NCBI GenBank assembly: GCA_944324315.1
Contig: CALUVW010000017.1
Location: 1-46,881, forward strand
From: Candidatus Gastranaerophilales bacterium
GTDB lineage: Bacteria > Cyanobacteriota > Vampirovibrionia > Gastranaerophilales > Gastranaerophilaceae
Direction: 5' to 3'
Length of the DNA stretch: 46,881 nucleotides
Shown: positions 24,655 to 32,173 of the stretch, piece after piece
Layout of the letters: every line of letters begins with the position of its first letter
How positions within the stretch are numbered: position 1 is the first letter of the stretch
Translations under genes and position numbers: made by a program
The notes under the pieces: model-generated
Databases searched by the model: none
What the model saw: the letters and a program-made list of their open reading frames with translations, nothing else
Told to the model about the DNA's origin: nothing

Positions 24655-25638
24655 TTAATAATTCATCTCCCAGCCGTCATGGATAATTAATTCTAAACAG
24701 GCGCCCTTAAGAAGTTCAGACATAGGACTAGATAAACACTCATCTTTTAAGTTTCTGAGTCGTTCTTGTTCGGTCATAATCCAAGTTTGGTTTGCTGGAA
24801 GTTGCTGTTTACGATAATAGTAATACCAGGAATTATAATCCGTAAATGGTAACACTCGACCATCAGACATCAGCATAAGACCAAATATATCCCGCCCAAC
24901 AATATTTGGTTTCTTTTGACCATTTACGTCTATATAGATATAACCACCAAGCATATAAAATATTATACTACCGTCAGGAAGTGTACCTGATACGAGATAA
25001 TTATTATATGCAGACAAACCCAACATAGATAATAAAGAAATAAAAGGTACAGGCAGATTAGGGTTACTTTCCAGACCTTGTATAGATACATTATAATCAA
25101 ATAATGAACTATTCATATTAAGAGTTGTTTCAACATTAGATAGCTTAAAAGTATTAACTACTCGGGTTAAATTATCTGAATAAGCAGCGAATAGTTGAAC
25201 ACCCAAATCCTTGTTTTCTCTAGCAGTTAAATAATCAAGAAAACCTGCACAAGTCATATCTGTACAGCCTTGACTGGTCATAATTTGGCGAAATCCCTCA
25301 TTCAAGGTTGCGTATGTTTTCTTTATCTGTGTAACCAATACTTTCTTCTGGTAATTAGCAATTAATGAAGGCATTGTCAAAGCAGCTACTACACCTATGA
25401 CTCCAAGAGTGATTAATACCTCTGCCAAAGTAAATGCTACCCGTTGTTTAAGTGAAAGGTGAAGAGTGAAGGAGGAAACGGCATTTCTTCCTTCTCCTAT
25501 GGGAGAGGGGTGGGGTGGGTATTGATTAATACCCATCCTCCTATCCTTCCCTAATAAGGGAAGGAAGGTGTTTACGTTACAGACTTCGCATCTATGCCTC
25601 TTTGCTTCTTTGCATCTAATTACCAGATCCTGAAACAA
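24655..25638 (-). CDS. Type IV pilin-like protein 1 with repeat-derived leader
   Basis: Prepilin peptidase site VA|FTLAEVLITLGVIGVVAALT: mature protein starts at the Phe codon at 25434, Glu at +5, one N-terminal helix. The mature ~259 aa has a cysteine pair CTDMTC and the segment DVNGQKKPNIVGRDIFG also seen in pilin 2. The leader in this frame is abnormal: about 68 codons of translated repeats from a TTG at 25638, and the frame is open back through the poly-G tract to a TGA at 25732. The likely original start (25754) is in another frame at G10. An ATG at 25536, with GGAAGG 8 nt upstream, offers a shorter alternative start. Confidence 0.8.
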   Translation of the reverse strand: MFQDLVIRCKEAKRHRCEVCNVNTFLPLLGKDRRMGINQYPPHPSPIGEGRNAVSSFTLHLSLKQRVAFTLAEVLITLGVIGVVAALTMPSLIANYQKKVLVTQIKKTYATLNEGFRQIMTSQGCTDMTCAGFLDYLTARENKDLGVQLFAAYSDNLTRVVNTFKLSNVETTLNMNSSLFDYNVSIQGLESNPNLPVPFISLLSMLGLSAYNNYLVSGTLPDGSIIFYMLGGYIYIDVNGQKKPNIVGRDIFGLMLMSDGRVLPFTDYNSWYYYYRKQQLPANQTWIMTEQERLRNLKDECLSSPMSELLKGACLELIIHDGWEMNY

Positions 25639-25651
25639 GTTCAGGATGACA
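25625..25651 (+). repeat. Palindromic dispersed repeat, copy C
   Basis: AGATCCTGAAACAAGTTCAG then GATGACA; perfect arms TCCTGAA/TTCAGGA. Lies inside the pilin-1 leader cassette and is read through by the pilin frame. Confidence 0.85.
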
Positions 25652-25697
25652 TTTTGTAAACTTGCTTGACTTCTTGACCTCTTAGATAAATTATTTT

Positions 25698-25754
25698 CTA
25701 AAAGCTCGGAATCGCCCCCCCCCCGAGGCTTTCAGGCATAATAAATCTCTTCAT
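25698..25754 (-). CDS. Short leader ORF of pilin 1 (G10 state)
   Basis: ATG at 25754 with AAGGAA 6 nt upstream and a good promoter (25790-25818). At ten G it encodes MKRFIMPESLGGGAIPSF and stops. With eight or eleven G the same start would continue in frame into pilin 1. It is therefore best viewed as the true 5' end of the pilin gene in an 'off' state, or as a consequence of a homopolymer miscall. Confidence 0.55.
   Translation of the reverse strand: MKRFIMPESLGGGAIPSF
25715..25724 (-). repeat. Poly-G (G10) tract in pilin-1 leader
   Basis: Ten consecutive G on the coding strand, in CTC-(G)10-CGATTCCGAGC. Homopolymeric G/C runs of this length are classic slipped-strand sites. CTCGG and CCGAG flank it and could pair. 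Confidence 0.9.
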
Positions 25755-25789
25755 ACATCATTCCTTTCTTTTTTTTATACTACATTTTT

Positions 25790-25818
25790 ATTTTAACATA
25801 TATACATCAAGTTTTCAA
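25790..25818 (-). promoter_or_regulatory. Promoter of pilin 1
   Basis: TTGAAA (25818-25813) - 17 bp - TAAAAT (25795-25790) on the minus strand; start near 25783, about 29 nt before the ATG at 25754. Confidence 0.6.
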
Positions 25819-25824
25819 TATAAA

Positions 25825-25853
25825 TTGCATTATAATACAATTTTTTGTATAAT
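25825..25853 (+). promoter_or_regulatory. Promoter of mlaE-mlaF, leaderless geometry
   Basis: TTGCAT (25825-25830) - 17 bp - TATAAT (25848-25853), then CAGGAA and the ATG at 25860. The predicted start is the A of ATG itself. Overlaps the divergent pilin-1 promoter region. Confidence 0.65.
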
Positions 25854-25859
25854 CAGGAA

Positions 25860-26669
25860 ATGGGAAGTCTCCAAAAATATTATAAACAATCAGCCACATA
25901 TAAAATTTTTTCCGGCATATTTATTGAGTTTGCAAACTTTTTAGATACACTAGGGAAAATTACTTTAAACGGAATAGAAGTTCTAAAATGTATTCTAAAA
26001 TGGCAAATAGACAAAAAAGAACTGTTTGACCAATGCTACAGATTCGGGATAACATCTCTGCCCATAACATTATCAATTGTCGGGATGACTTCTATTATTG
26101 TCGCATCACAGGTTGCCCTTGAAATGGTTAAACAGGGCGGAGGAAACTTTGTCGGACTTTTAATGACAATGCTTATTGTTAGAGAAGTCGGAGTTATTAT
26201 GTCAGGTTTTGCAATTATTTCAATGATAGGCTCATCTTTAGCTTCTGAAATCGCGACAATGAGAGTAACAGAACAAATTGATGCAATAGAAGTTTTAAAG
26301 GTTAATCCTATCAGATACTTGTTTGTGCCAAGGGTTTTATCAGGAATTTTAATGATGCCGCCTGTTGTAATAATTGCCGCTGTAGTAGGAGTTATAGCAG
26401 GAGCTGTTACATCTAACCTTACATCCGGTTTAGGATACAGGGCATTTTTTGATTCGGCATGGCTTGGTATATATATGAAAGATCTTGGGGTTTGCTTGCT
26501 CAAATCCGTATTTTTCGGAGGGACAATTGCCCTGATAAGCTGTTCAAGCGGTTATTACGCCAGCGGAGGTGCCAAAGGTGTTGGGGAAGCGACAAATAAA
26601 GCCGTAGTCTGGTCATTTGTGGCTATTGTAATATGGGATATGATTTTCGCTATTGCTTTCTTCTTTTAA
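25860..26669 (+). CDS. mlaE: MlaE-type ABC transporter permease
   Basis: 269 aa from the ATG at 25860. MlaE/DUF140 features: an amphipathic N-terminus, ITSLPITLSIVGMTSIIVASQVA, EVGVIMSGFAIISMIGSSLASEIATMRVTEQIDAIEVL (about residues 113-150), and several membrane helices. Forms the membrane part of a phospholipid transporter between inner and outer membranes in didermal bacteria. Promoter geometry supports a leaderless ATG start; a TTG 15 nt upstream is less likely. mlaF follows after 18 nt; no MlaD (MCE) gene is adjacent. Confidence 0.92.
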   Translation: MGSLQKYYKQSATYKIFSGIFIEFANFLDTLGKITLNGIEVLKCILKWQIDKKELFDQCYRFGITSLPITLSIVGMTSIIVASQVALEMVKQGGGNFVGLLMTMLIVREVGVIMSGFAIISMIGSSLASEIATMRVTEQIDAIEVLKVNPIRYLFVPRVLSGILMMPPVVIIAAVVGVIAGAVTSNLTSGLGYRAFFDSAWLGIYMKDLGVCLLKSVFFGGTIALISCSSGYYASGGAKGVGEATNKAVVWSFVAIVIWDMIFAIAFFF

Positions 26670-26687
26670 CGAGGTAAATTATAAATA

Positions 26688-27413
26688 ATGAGTATAGAAG
26701 TTAAAAATTTAATAAAAACATTTGATGAAAAACGAATAATTGACGATATTTCCTTTAAAGTTAATAATGGTGAAACTCTTGCAATTGTAGGGTTTTCTGG
26801 TTCAGGGAAAAGTACTGTTTTGAAACTAATCTGCGGACTTTTAACTCCCGACAGCGGCGAAATAATTACTTCAAAAGGCGATATTGCGATGGTTTTTCAA
26901 TATTCTGCACTTTTTGACTCTCTTAATGTGGAAGATAACATCGCTTTCGCTCTGCATGAAAGAAAAGAGTTAAGAAAAAAATACACGGAAAAAGAAATAA
27001 AAAAAATAGTTGCTGAAAAGCTGGAACTTGTAGGGCTTAAGGGTATTGAAAAAAAATTCCCGTCAGAACTTTCCGGAGGTATGCAAAAAAGAGTGAGTTT
27101 TGCGCGTGCAATTGTAACCGAGCCAAATTCAATACTTTATGATGAACCTACATCGGGCTTAGATCCTATATCTTCAACACTTATTGAAGATTACATTGTA
27201 AGATTAAAAGAAGAAACTCACGCAGCATCAGTTGTTGTCACACACCAGATGTCAACAATTACAAGAACAGCAGACCGCGTAATCATGCTGTATCAGGGGA
27301 AAGTTGTTTTTGAAGGAACGCCAGAAGATATGCTAAAACAGGATAATGAATACACAAAACAGTTTGTAACGGCATCTCTTGACGGACCTATGAAAATTAT
27401 ATCCGATAACTAA
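26688..27413 (+). CDS. mlaF: MlaF-type ABC transporter ATPase
   Basis: 241 aa. Walker A GFSGSGKST (residues 35-43), Q-loop in VFQYSALFDSL (about 69-79), signature LSGGMQKR (about 130-137), Walker B ILYDEPTSGLD (about 149-159) and the switch His in VVTHQM. FQYSALFDSL is characteristic of MlaF. Powers the MlaE permease. Same operon as mlaE, and the aminotransferase gene starts 12 nt later with its own AAAGGAAG. Confidence 0.93.
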   Translation: MSIEVKNLIKTFDEKRIIDDISFKVNNGETLAIVGFSGSGKSTVLKLICGLLTPDSGEIITSKGDIAMVFQYSALFDSLNVEDNIAFALHERKELRKKYTEKEIKKIVAEKLELVGLKGIEKKFPSELSGGMQKRVSFARAIVTEPNSILYDEPTSGLDPISSTLIEDYIVRLKEETHAASVVVTHQMSTITRTADRVIMLYQGKVVFEGTPEDMLKQDNEYTKQFVTASLDGPMKIISDN

Positions 27414-27425
27414 GAAAGGAAGATT

Positions 27426-28676
27426 ATGAACTTAGAAAAATTGTTTAATAAAGAGGTAATGTCTCTTGATACTTATATAATGTTTAAGTTAAAAGAAGAA
27501 ACGGCAAAACTAAAAAACGAACTTATTGCAAGAAACAGGGCTCCTATATCGCTTTCAATGGGTGCCCCAACCGCAAATCCGCCGCAAGAATTAATCAATC
27601 GCTTAAAAGAAATTCTTGACGAGGATGGTATTCACATGTATTCTACCCCTAAGGGAGAACCTTATTTTAGAAAAGCAGTTGCTGAAAGAATGAAAAATCG
27701 TTTTGGAGTAGAATTGGATCCTGAAACGGAAATATTTTCACTTGTCGGCTCCAAAGAAGGAATTGCAAACCTTGTAAGATTTGTAACAACACCAAAACAT
27801 ACAGAACTTGAAAAAGATGTAATCATGGTTCCTGATCCCTGTTATGCTTCCTATTTACAATTTATTCAATGTTCCGGGGCAAAAGCTTATCCGATGCCCC
27901 TGACATCGGAAAATAACTACAAACCTGATGTGGAACAAATATACAATCAGATATTAAAAGATGGTTACAAGGCAGAAAATATAAAAGCAATCTTTATTAA
28001 CTATCCCAATAATCCTATGGGAATAACTACAACAAAAGACTACATAAAATCGGTAATTGATTTTTGTAAAAAATATGATATATTACTCGTTTCAGATGCT
28101 GCTTACGCCGATTTATACTTTGATGAAAGCGAAAAACCTTTCAGCATATTTGAAATAGAAGGTGCTAAAGATGTTGGCATAGAATTTCACAGCTTTTCAA
28201 AACCTTATGCCGTTACCGGCTGGAGATTAGGCTGGGTATGCGGGAATAAAGAAGTCGTTCAACGTTTCGGCAAAGGTAAATCAACAATAGATAACGGTAT
28301 TTTCAAGGCACTTCAAAAAGCCTGCGCCGAAATTTTAAACTCCGAAGAAGGAGACAAATACATTGAAGAAAGAAACAAAGCTTACGCAAGAAAACAATCA
28401 ATAATGGTAAAAGGTTTTAAAAAACTCGGCTGGCCTATTGATGAAAAAACAGTGCCGCATACAACATTTTACCTGTGGCTTCCAATCCCGAAAAGATATA
28501 ATTCGGCATTTGGATTTTGCGAGGATGTATTGAAAAAATCAGGAGTTGTTCTTGTACCTGGCAACGCATTTGGAGAACACGGAGAAGGATTTTTCAGACT
28601 TTCATACGTATGTTCGGATGAACAATTGCAAGAGGTTATAGACAGATTCAAAGCTGACGGGTTTACATTTAATTAA
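27426..28676 (+). CDS. Class I aminotransferase, DapL-like
   Basis: 416 aa fold-type I PLP enzyme. Visible: LSMGAPTANPP near residue 39, YPNNPMG (about 196-202), DAAYADLYFD (about 224-233), the PLP lysine in HSFSKPYAVTGWRLGW (about 256-271) and the C-terminal arginine segment GFFRLSY. It resembles LL-diaminopimelate and aspartate-type aminotransferases; with lysA elsewhere in the window a DapL role is attractive but not proven. AAAGGAAG lies 5 nt before the ATG. Third gene of the mlaE-mlaF unit; a hairpin terminator follows. Confidence 0.85.
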   Translation: MNLEKLFNKEVMSLDTYIMFKLKEETAKLKNELIARNRAPISLSMGAPTANPPQELINRLKEILDEDGIHMYSTPKGEPYFRKAVAERMKNRFGVELDPETEIFSLVGSKEGIANLVRFVTTPKHTELEKDVIMVPDPCYASYLQFIQCSGAKAYPMPLTSENNYKPDVEQIYNQILKDGYKAENIKAIFINYPNNPMGITTTKDYIKSVIDFCKKYDILLVSDAAYADLYFDESEKPFSIFEIEGAKDVGIEFHSFSKPYAVTGWRLGWVCGNKEVVQRFGKGKSTIDNGIFKALQKACAEILNSEEGDKYIEERNKAYARKQSIMVKGFKKLGWPIDEKTVPHTTFYLWLPIPKRYNSAFGFCEDVLKKSGVVLVPGNAFGEHGEGFFRLSYVCSDEQLQEVIDRFKADGFTFN

Positions 28677-28715
28677 TAAAAAACCTTATCATCAGAATTA
28701 TACTTTTAAATACTT

Positions 28716-28744
28716 AAAAGCTGCCTGTTATTCAGACAGCTTTT
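28716..28744. terminator. Terminator between aminotransferase and convergent gene
   Basis: AAAAGCTG-CCTG and CAGA-CAGCTTTT form a stem with one mismatch around a TTATT loop; A- and T-rich ends make it usable from both directions. Confidence 0.65.
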
Positions 28745-28800
28745 CAATTATATATAAAATCTGGCAAATTTAATAATATAAGTCTTGCTTAATTATGTTC

Positions 28801-29172
28801 TTATGAAAGTGCCATTAAAGCTTTCACAGAACGTGCATTATCTCTTACCTCTTCATCAGAATGCATTTCTACTGTATCTTCCAAAATTTTCATAGCTTCA
28901 GACTTATCATCAAGAGATAACAGTTCGTTAATTGTGCTCATTGCAACAACTGTTGACATATCGTTAATACCTTTTCCTTTATTTGTAATAACAACTTTCA
29001 ACGAATCATGCATATTTTTCTTAACAAGAGCACGAGAAGTCATTTCTCGGATTGCGTCAATTTTTGAATTTGTACCTACATCTTCAAGAATAGAAATTGT
29101 TTCAGGGTTTTCATTTTTACCCAAACCTTCAATTATACTGGTTACATTTTTTACAATCTTTTTATCTACCAT
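28801..29172 (-). CDS. Small helical hypothetical protein (HEAT-like)
   Basis: 123 aa from the ATG at 29172, which has GGGAGG 8 nt upstream (a longer frame to 29220 overlaps the preceding gene). Three or four helical pairs with regularly spaced Leu/Ile/Val, e.g. TISILEDVGTNSKIDAIREM, resemble HEAT-type repeats. No signal peptide. Follows the 29701 gene by 19 nt on the same strand, so the two form an operon. No known family recognised. Confidence 0.7.
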   Translation of the reverse strand: MVDKKIVKNVTSIIEGLGKNENPETISILEDVGTNSKIDAIREMTSRALVKKNMHDSLKVVITNKGKGINDMSTVVAMSTINELLSLDDKSEAMKILEDTVEMHSDEEVRDNARSVKALMALS

Positions 29173-29191
29173 TTTCTTAAAACCTCCCTGA

Positions 29192-29701
29192 TTAAACTGC
29201 AGCTTCCCAAGCAGCAACACTATCAGCCATTAACTGTCTTGCTGCTGTCATATCATCCATTTTAGCAACAGATTTTGCGCTAACACCTGATGAAATCAAA
29301 TCTGTTACGGAAGTTCCAAGAGCATCTTTTACAGAATTGTAAATTGAAACAGCTTTTTCTTTAGCCGGTGTAAATGAAATTTCTATTCCGTTAAGTTTAT
29401 TCCAGCTGTTAACAACACTGTCTTTCATTCTATGCCCGAATGATACTACAGAATTAATCATGTTCTGGAATTTTTCTCCAATACCTGAAATAGAACCAAC
29501 TAAAGCACTTGCTTTAAGTTTTCCTGTAAAGCTTGGTTGATCATTCTTCTTTGCAGAAGATTCAAATACATCCGCAGTCAAAACGTTTCCTTTGAAAGAA
29601 GATGCTGCGAACGGATTTGAAGAATTTCTTTGAGTAGTTGTTTCGTGCTTGCTTGTATTAAACAAACGTTCACGAATTGATGGGATTGATAAATTTGCCA
29701 T
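29192..29701 (-). CDS. Hypothetical protein with two F-x-G motifs
   Basis: 169 aa from the ATG at 29701 (AAAGGA 10 nt upstream). The N-terminal 60 residues are Ser/Thr/Asn-rich and contain SSFKG (34-38) and PSFTG (56-60). The C-terminal half is Ala/Ser-rich and amphipathic (ISGIGEKFQNMINSVVSFGH, DALGTSVTDLISSGVSAKS). No membrane helix is certain. Counting from the upstream Met of the longer frame would add 22 residues without SD. First gene of a pair with 28801. Confidence 0.7.
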   Translation of the reverse strand: MANLSIPSIRERLFNTSKHETTTQRNSSNPFAASSFKGNVLTADVFESSAKKNDQPSFTGKLKASALVGSISGIGEKFQNMINSVVSFGHRMKDSVVNSWNKLNGIEISFTPAKEKAVSIYNSVKDALGTSVTDLISSGVSAKSVAKMDDMTAARQLMADSVAAWEAAV

Positions 29702-29786
29702 TGTTCTTATCCTTTCATATTCTATCGACTTTAATAGGATATCATCATAATTTTTTTTATGGCTCAACCTTTTGGTGTATTCTTAT

Positions 29787-29815
29787 TTGAATTTCTTATA
29801 CTTTAGTTGTAAAAT
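29787..29815 (+). promoter_or_regulatory. Promoter of mazG
   Basis: TTGAAT (29787-29792) - 17 bp - TAAAAT (29810-29815); GAGGAG then precedes the ATG at 29836. Confidence 0.55.
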
Positions 29816-29835
29816 CGACATAGAGGAGATAAATT

Positions 29836-30612
29836 ATGGGATATGAAAATTTAGATAAATTAATAGAAACAGTCAGAATTTTACGTTCTCCACAGGGCTG
29901 CGAATGGGACAGAGCGCAGACTCATAAGACATTACGTCCTAATATGCTAGAAGAGGCTTATGAAGCAGTTGACGCGATGGATTCAGGAGACATAAAACAT
30001 TTAAAAGAAGAACTAGGAGATGTTCTTTTACAGGTTCTTTTACACTCACAAATTGCGAGCGACGAAGGAGAATTTAACCTTGATGACGTAGCTAAAGGAC
30101 TGAATGAAAAACTTATTCACAGACACCCTCACGTTTTCGGGGATACAAAAGTAAATTCAACACAGGATATAATTGACAATTGGGATAAACTGAAAAAAGA
30201 AGAAAAACCGCACAGAAAATCTGCGATGGATGGAATTTCAAAATCTCAATCCGCTCTTATGAGCGCGCAAAAAATCAGCAAACGTGCAGTAAAAAAAGGT
30301 TTTGAATGGCCGGACGAAAAAACACTCTATGAATGCATATTTTCAGAATTTGACGAATTTAAAGAAGCTGTAAATGAACACAATTTTGAACATGCCGAAG
30401 AAGAGATGGGCGATATACTTTTTGCGGTCGTTAATCTTGCACGCTGGAATAAGATTGATGCAGAACAGGCACTTTTGAAGGCAAACAAAAAATTCATGGC
30501 TCGTTTTAGAAAAATGGAAGAATTGTCAGAAAAACCGTTAGAAGAATACAATTTCAGGGAATATGATATATTATGGAAGCGAGCTAAGGAATATTCTGTT
30601 ACTAAGTATTAA
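29836..30612 (+). CDS. mazG: Nucleoside triphosphate pyrophosphohydrolase MazG
   Basis: 258 aa, tandem MazG domains. First domain: CEWDRAQTHKTLRPNMLEEAYE with acidic metal ligands and LKEELGDVLLQVLLHS (about residues 56-71). Second: GFEWPDEKTLYECIFSE, EEEMGDILFAVVNLARW. The intervening GDTKVNSTQDIIDNWDKLKK is typical. Hydrolyses NTPs to NMP and pyrophosphate. Strong GAGGAG 8 nt upstream. Single gene, followed after 86 nt by a small ORF. Confidence 0.95.
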   Translation: MGYENLDKLIETVRILRSPQGCEWDRAQTHKTLRPNMLEEAYEAVDAMDSGDIKHLKEELGDVLLQVLLHSQIASDEGEFNLDDVAKGLNEKLIHRHPHVFGDTKVNSTQDIIDNWDKLKKEEKPHRKSAMDGISKSQSALMSAQKISKRAVKKGFEWPDEKTLYECIFSEFDEFKEAVNEHNFEHAEEEMGDILFAVVNLARWNKIDAEQALLKANKKFMARFRKMEELSEKPLEEYNFREYDILWKRAKEYSVTKY

Positions 30613-30698
30613 GAAATATTAACAACTATACCCCTAAAAAAGCAATTCCTTAAGAAAAAAATCCTTTATATAAATATACAGGAAAGAGGACAAGGATT

Positions 30699-30902
30699 AT
30701 GAAAGAACAGGAATTAAATACATTGATGTCTGTAGTTTCAGACCCCATAAAAAATGTTTATAAAATAGAATCAAGAAAAGACTTGGAAGAGATTCAGCGT
30801 ATTATAAGAATTTTTAATATTTCTGAAAGCCAGCATAACAAACATGCAATGCTTTCTATTAAAAACCTTGCCACTTTCAGATTAGTATTGAGTAATAATT
30901 AA
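30699..30902 (+). CDS. Small hypothetical protein
   Basis: 67 aa, no cysteines, mixed helix: MKEQELNTLMSVVSDPIKNV. AAGGATT immediately precedes the ATG at 30699. No membrane segment or known motif. Located between mazG and the terminator at 30950; function unknown. Confidence 0.6.
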   Translation: MKEQELNTLMSVVSDPIKNVYKIESRKDLEEIQRIIRIFNISESQHNKHAMLSIKNLATFRLVLSNN

Positions 30903-30949
30903 TACTTTCTAAGTATATAAGCAAGCCCGAAAAACCAAACTTGAATAAA

Positions 30950-30978
30950 AAAGCTCTGATATATTTTATCAGAGCTTT
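30950..30978 (-). terminator. Terminator of pilin 2
   Basis: AAAGCTCTGATA and TATCAGAGCTTT pair perfectly over 12 bp around a 5-nt loop. On the minus strand it continues into TTTTTT, fitting the pilin-2 transcript; the plus side is also T-rich and could serve the 67-aa gene. Confidence 0.85.
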
Positions 30979-30989
30979 AAAGTTTTATT

Positions 30990-32111
30990 TTATCTTAAAG
31001 ATTCCCAGTAACCTTTTGCTTCATCATCAGGATTTTTATCTATTAAAGCATAATAGGCACACCCTAAACCATTACCGCGTTGTGTTGCATTTATAGAGCA
31101 AGGATTACCAAGTTGCATAGCAGTGGGACTTTGTGCGGAGGATTCATACTCATCACCCGGAAATAATTGTTCTAACTCTTCTTCTGAATAATAGCCTGTA
31201 GCACGTTTTGGATTTAATCTGTCTTTTTTATCAATATCAAAGAAAAAGATATCATATCCCAGAATATTAGGTCCTTTAGTACCGTTTACATCAATTGTTA
31301 AGTTGATTTCAGCGGCATTAACATAGATATCAAAACACATGCCGTTTGCTAAGGCTTTACTGGGTTTAACCGTACCTCTATCAATAAATGGATTATCTGT
31401 TGTTTTGCTATAATTTCTTACATTACCTGTATAAGTACATGTGCCTGCAACTTTTAATTTTGAAAACAAACTATCTCTAATAATTTTTGCATCAGGATAA
31501 TAAACAGAACCATCGGGCCGTTCTTCACTAATAGCAAATGAACTGCGCAGCGCTCCGCCTTGTTCTTCTGCAACAGTGATAACAGCCTGACTTAAAATTG
31601 AATATGCAGCTTTAAACGCAGTTTCAAGTTGTTTATTACGGGTATTATTAATTAACACAGGCATTGTCATTGCGGCAACTACACCAATAATACCAAGGGT
31701 AATGAGAACTTCTGCCAAAGTAAAAGCGGCTTTCGGTTTTAGTGAAGGGTGAAACGTGAAGAGTGAAGAGAGTTTATTTTTTAGTCGATAAGACGTTAGG
31801 AGATAAGTGAGTTTCGAATTAAAATTGTCATTATGAGGCTGCGTAGCACTCATAAGATTACATGACAAATGCTGACATGAATTGTCTAAAATATCAACAT
31901 GCGTAGCATCTGCGCAATCACAATATCTCAAATGTGATGGGTGGAGCGGCACGCTCCCTACGTGCGTAGCCCCTTCAATGATTAGGGAGGGGGCAGGGGG
32001 GAACGTAGCCGTTCCATACAAAATACTTAAATTGTTTATCTTTTTTACGCTAAAGACTTCGCGTCTATGCCTCTTTGCTTCTTTGCATCTAATTACTAGA
32101 TCCCGAAACAA
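30990..32111 (-). CDS. Type IV pilin-like protein 2 with repeat-derived leader
   Basis: Prepilin site KAA|FTLAEVLITLGIIGVV: mature protein starts at 31724, Glu at +5, ~244 aa, with the shared IDVNGTKGPNILGYDIFF segment and several cysteines (CTYTG, CFDIY, CSINA, CAYY). The leader in this frame is far too long for a prepilin (about 129 codons from a TTG at 32111) and consists of translated repeats (palindromic repeat D, a CTACGTGCGTAG-type repeat, a CTTATGAG/CTCATAAG repeat), yet no stop interrupts it. The frame is open back past the poly-G tract to a TGA. The good ATG at 32266 is in another frame at G10, exactly as in pilin 1. Confidence 0.8.
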   Translation of the reverse strand: MFRDLVIRCKEAKRHRREVFSVKKINNLSILYGTATFPPAPSLIIEGATHVGSVPLHPSHLRYCDCADATHVDILDNSCQHLSCNLMSATQPHNDNFNSKLTYLLTSYRLKNKLSSLFTFHPSLKPKAAFTLAEVLITLGIIGVVAAMTMPVLINNTRNKQLETAFKAAYSILSQAVITVAEEQGGALRSSFAISEERPDGSVYYPDAKIIRDSLFSKLKVAGTCTYTGNVRNYSKTTDNPFIDRGTVKPSKALANGMCFDIYVNAAEINLTIDVNGTKGPNILGYDIFFFDIDKKDRLNPKRATGYYSEEELEQLFPGDEYESSAQSPTAMQLGNPCSINATQRGNGLGCAYYALIDKNPDDEAKGYWESLR

Positions 32112-32124
32112 GTTCGGGATGACA
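32098..32124 (+). repeat. Palindromic dispersed repeat, copy D
   Basis: AGATCCCGAAACAAGTTCGG then GATGACA. Arms TCCCGAA/TTCGGGA differ from copy C at paired positions, so the hairpin is kept by compensatory changes. Confidence 0.85.
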
Positions 32125-32173
32125 GTGTTTAAACTTGCTTGACTTCTTGACCTCCTGGCGTCATGACCTCTTG

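Larger units (their letters stand above)
25571..25740 (-). repeat. 170-bp leader cassette, copy 1 (pilin 1)
   Basis: Aligns over its length with 32044-32213 (also 170 bp). Shared blocks: the palindromic repeat, a TTGCTTGACTTCTTGACCTC block, GACTTCGC...CTCTTTGCTTCTTTGCATCT (in two parts) and the poly-C/G element. The middle 25 bp (25681-25703) differ. Confidence 0.85.

Noticed and set aside
26036-26503. 155-codon minus-strand frame inside mlaE
   Set aside because: Shadow of a membrane-protein gene; no start signal or motif.
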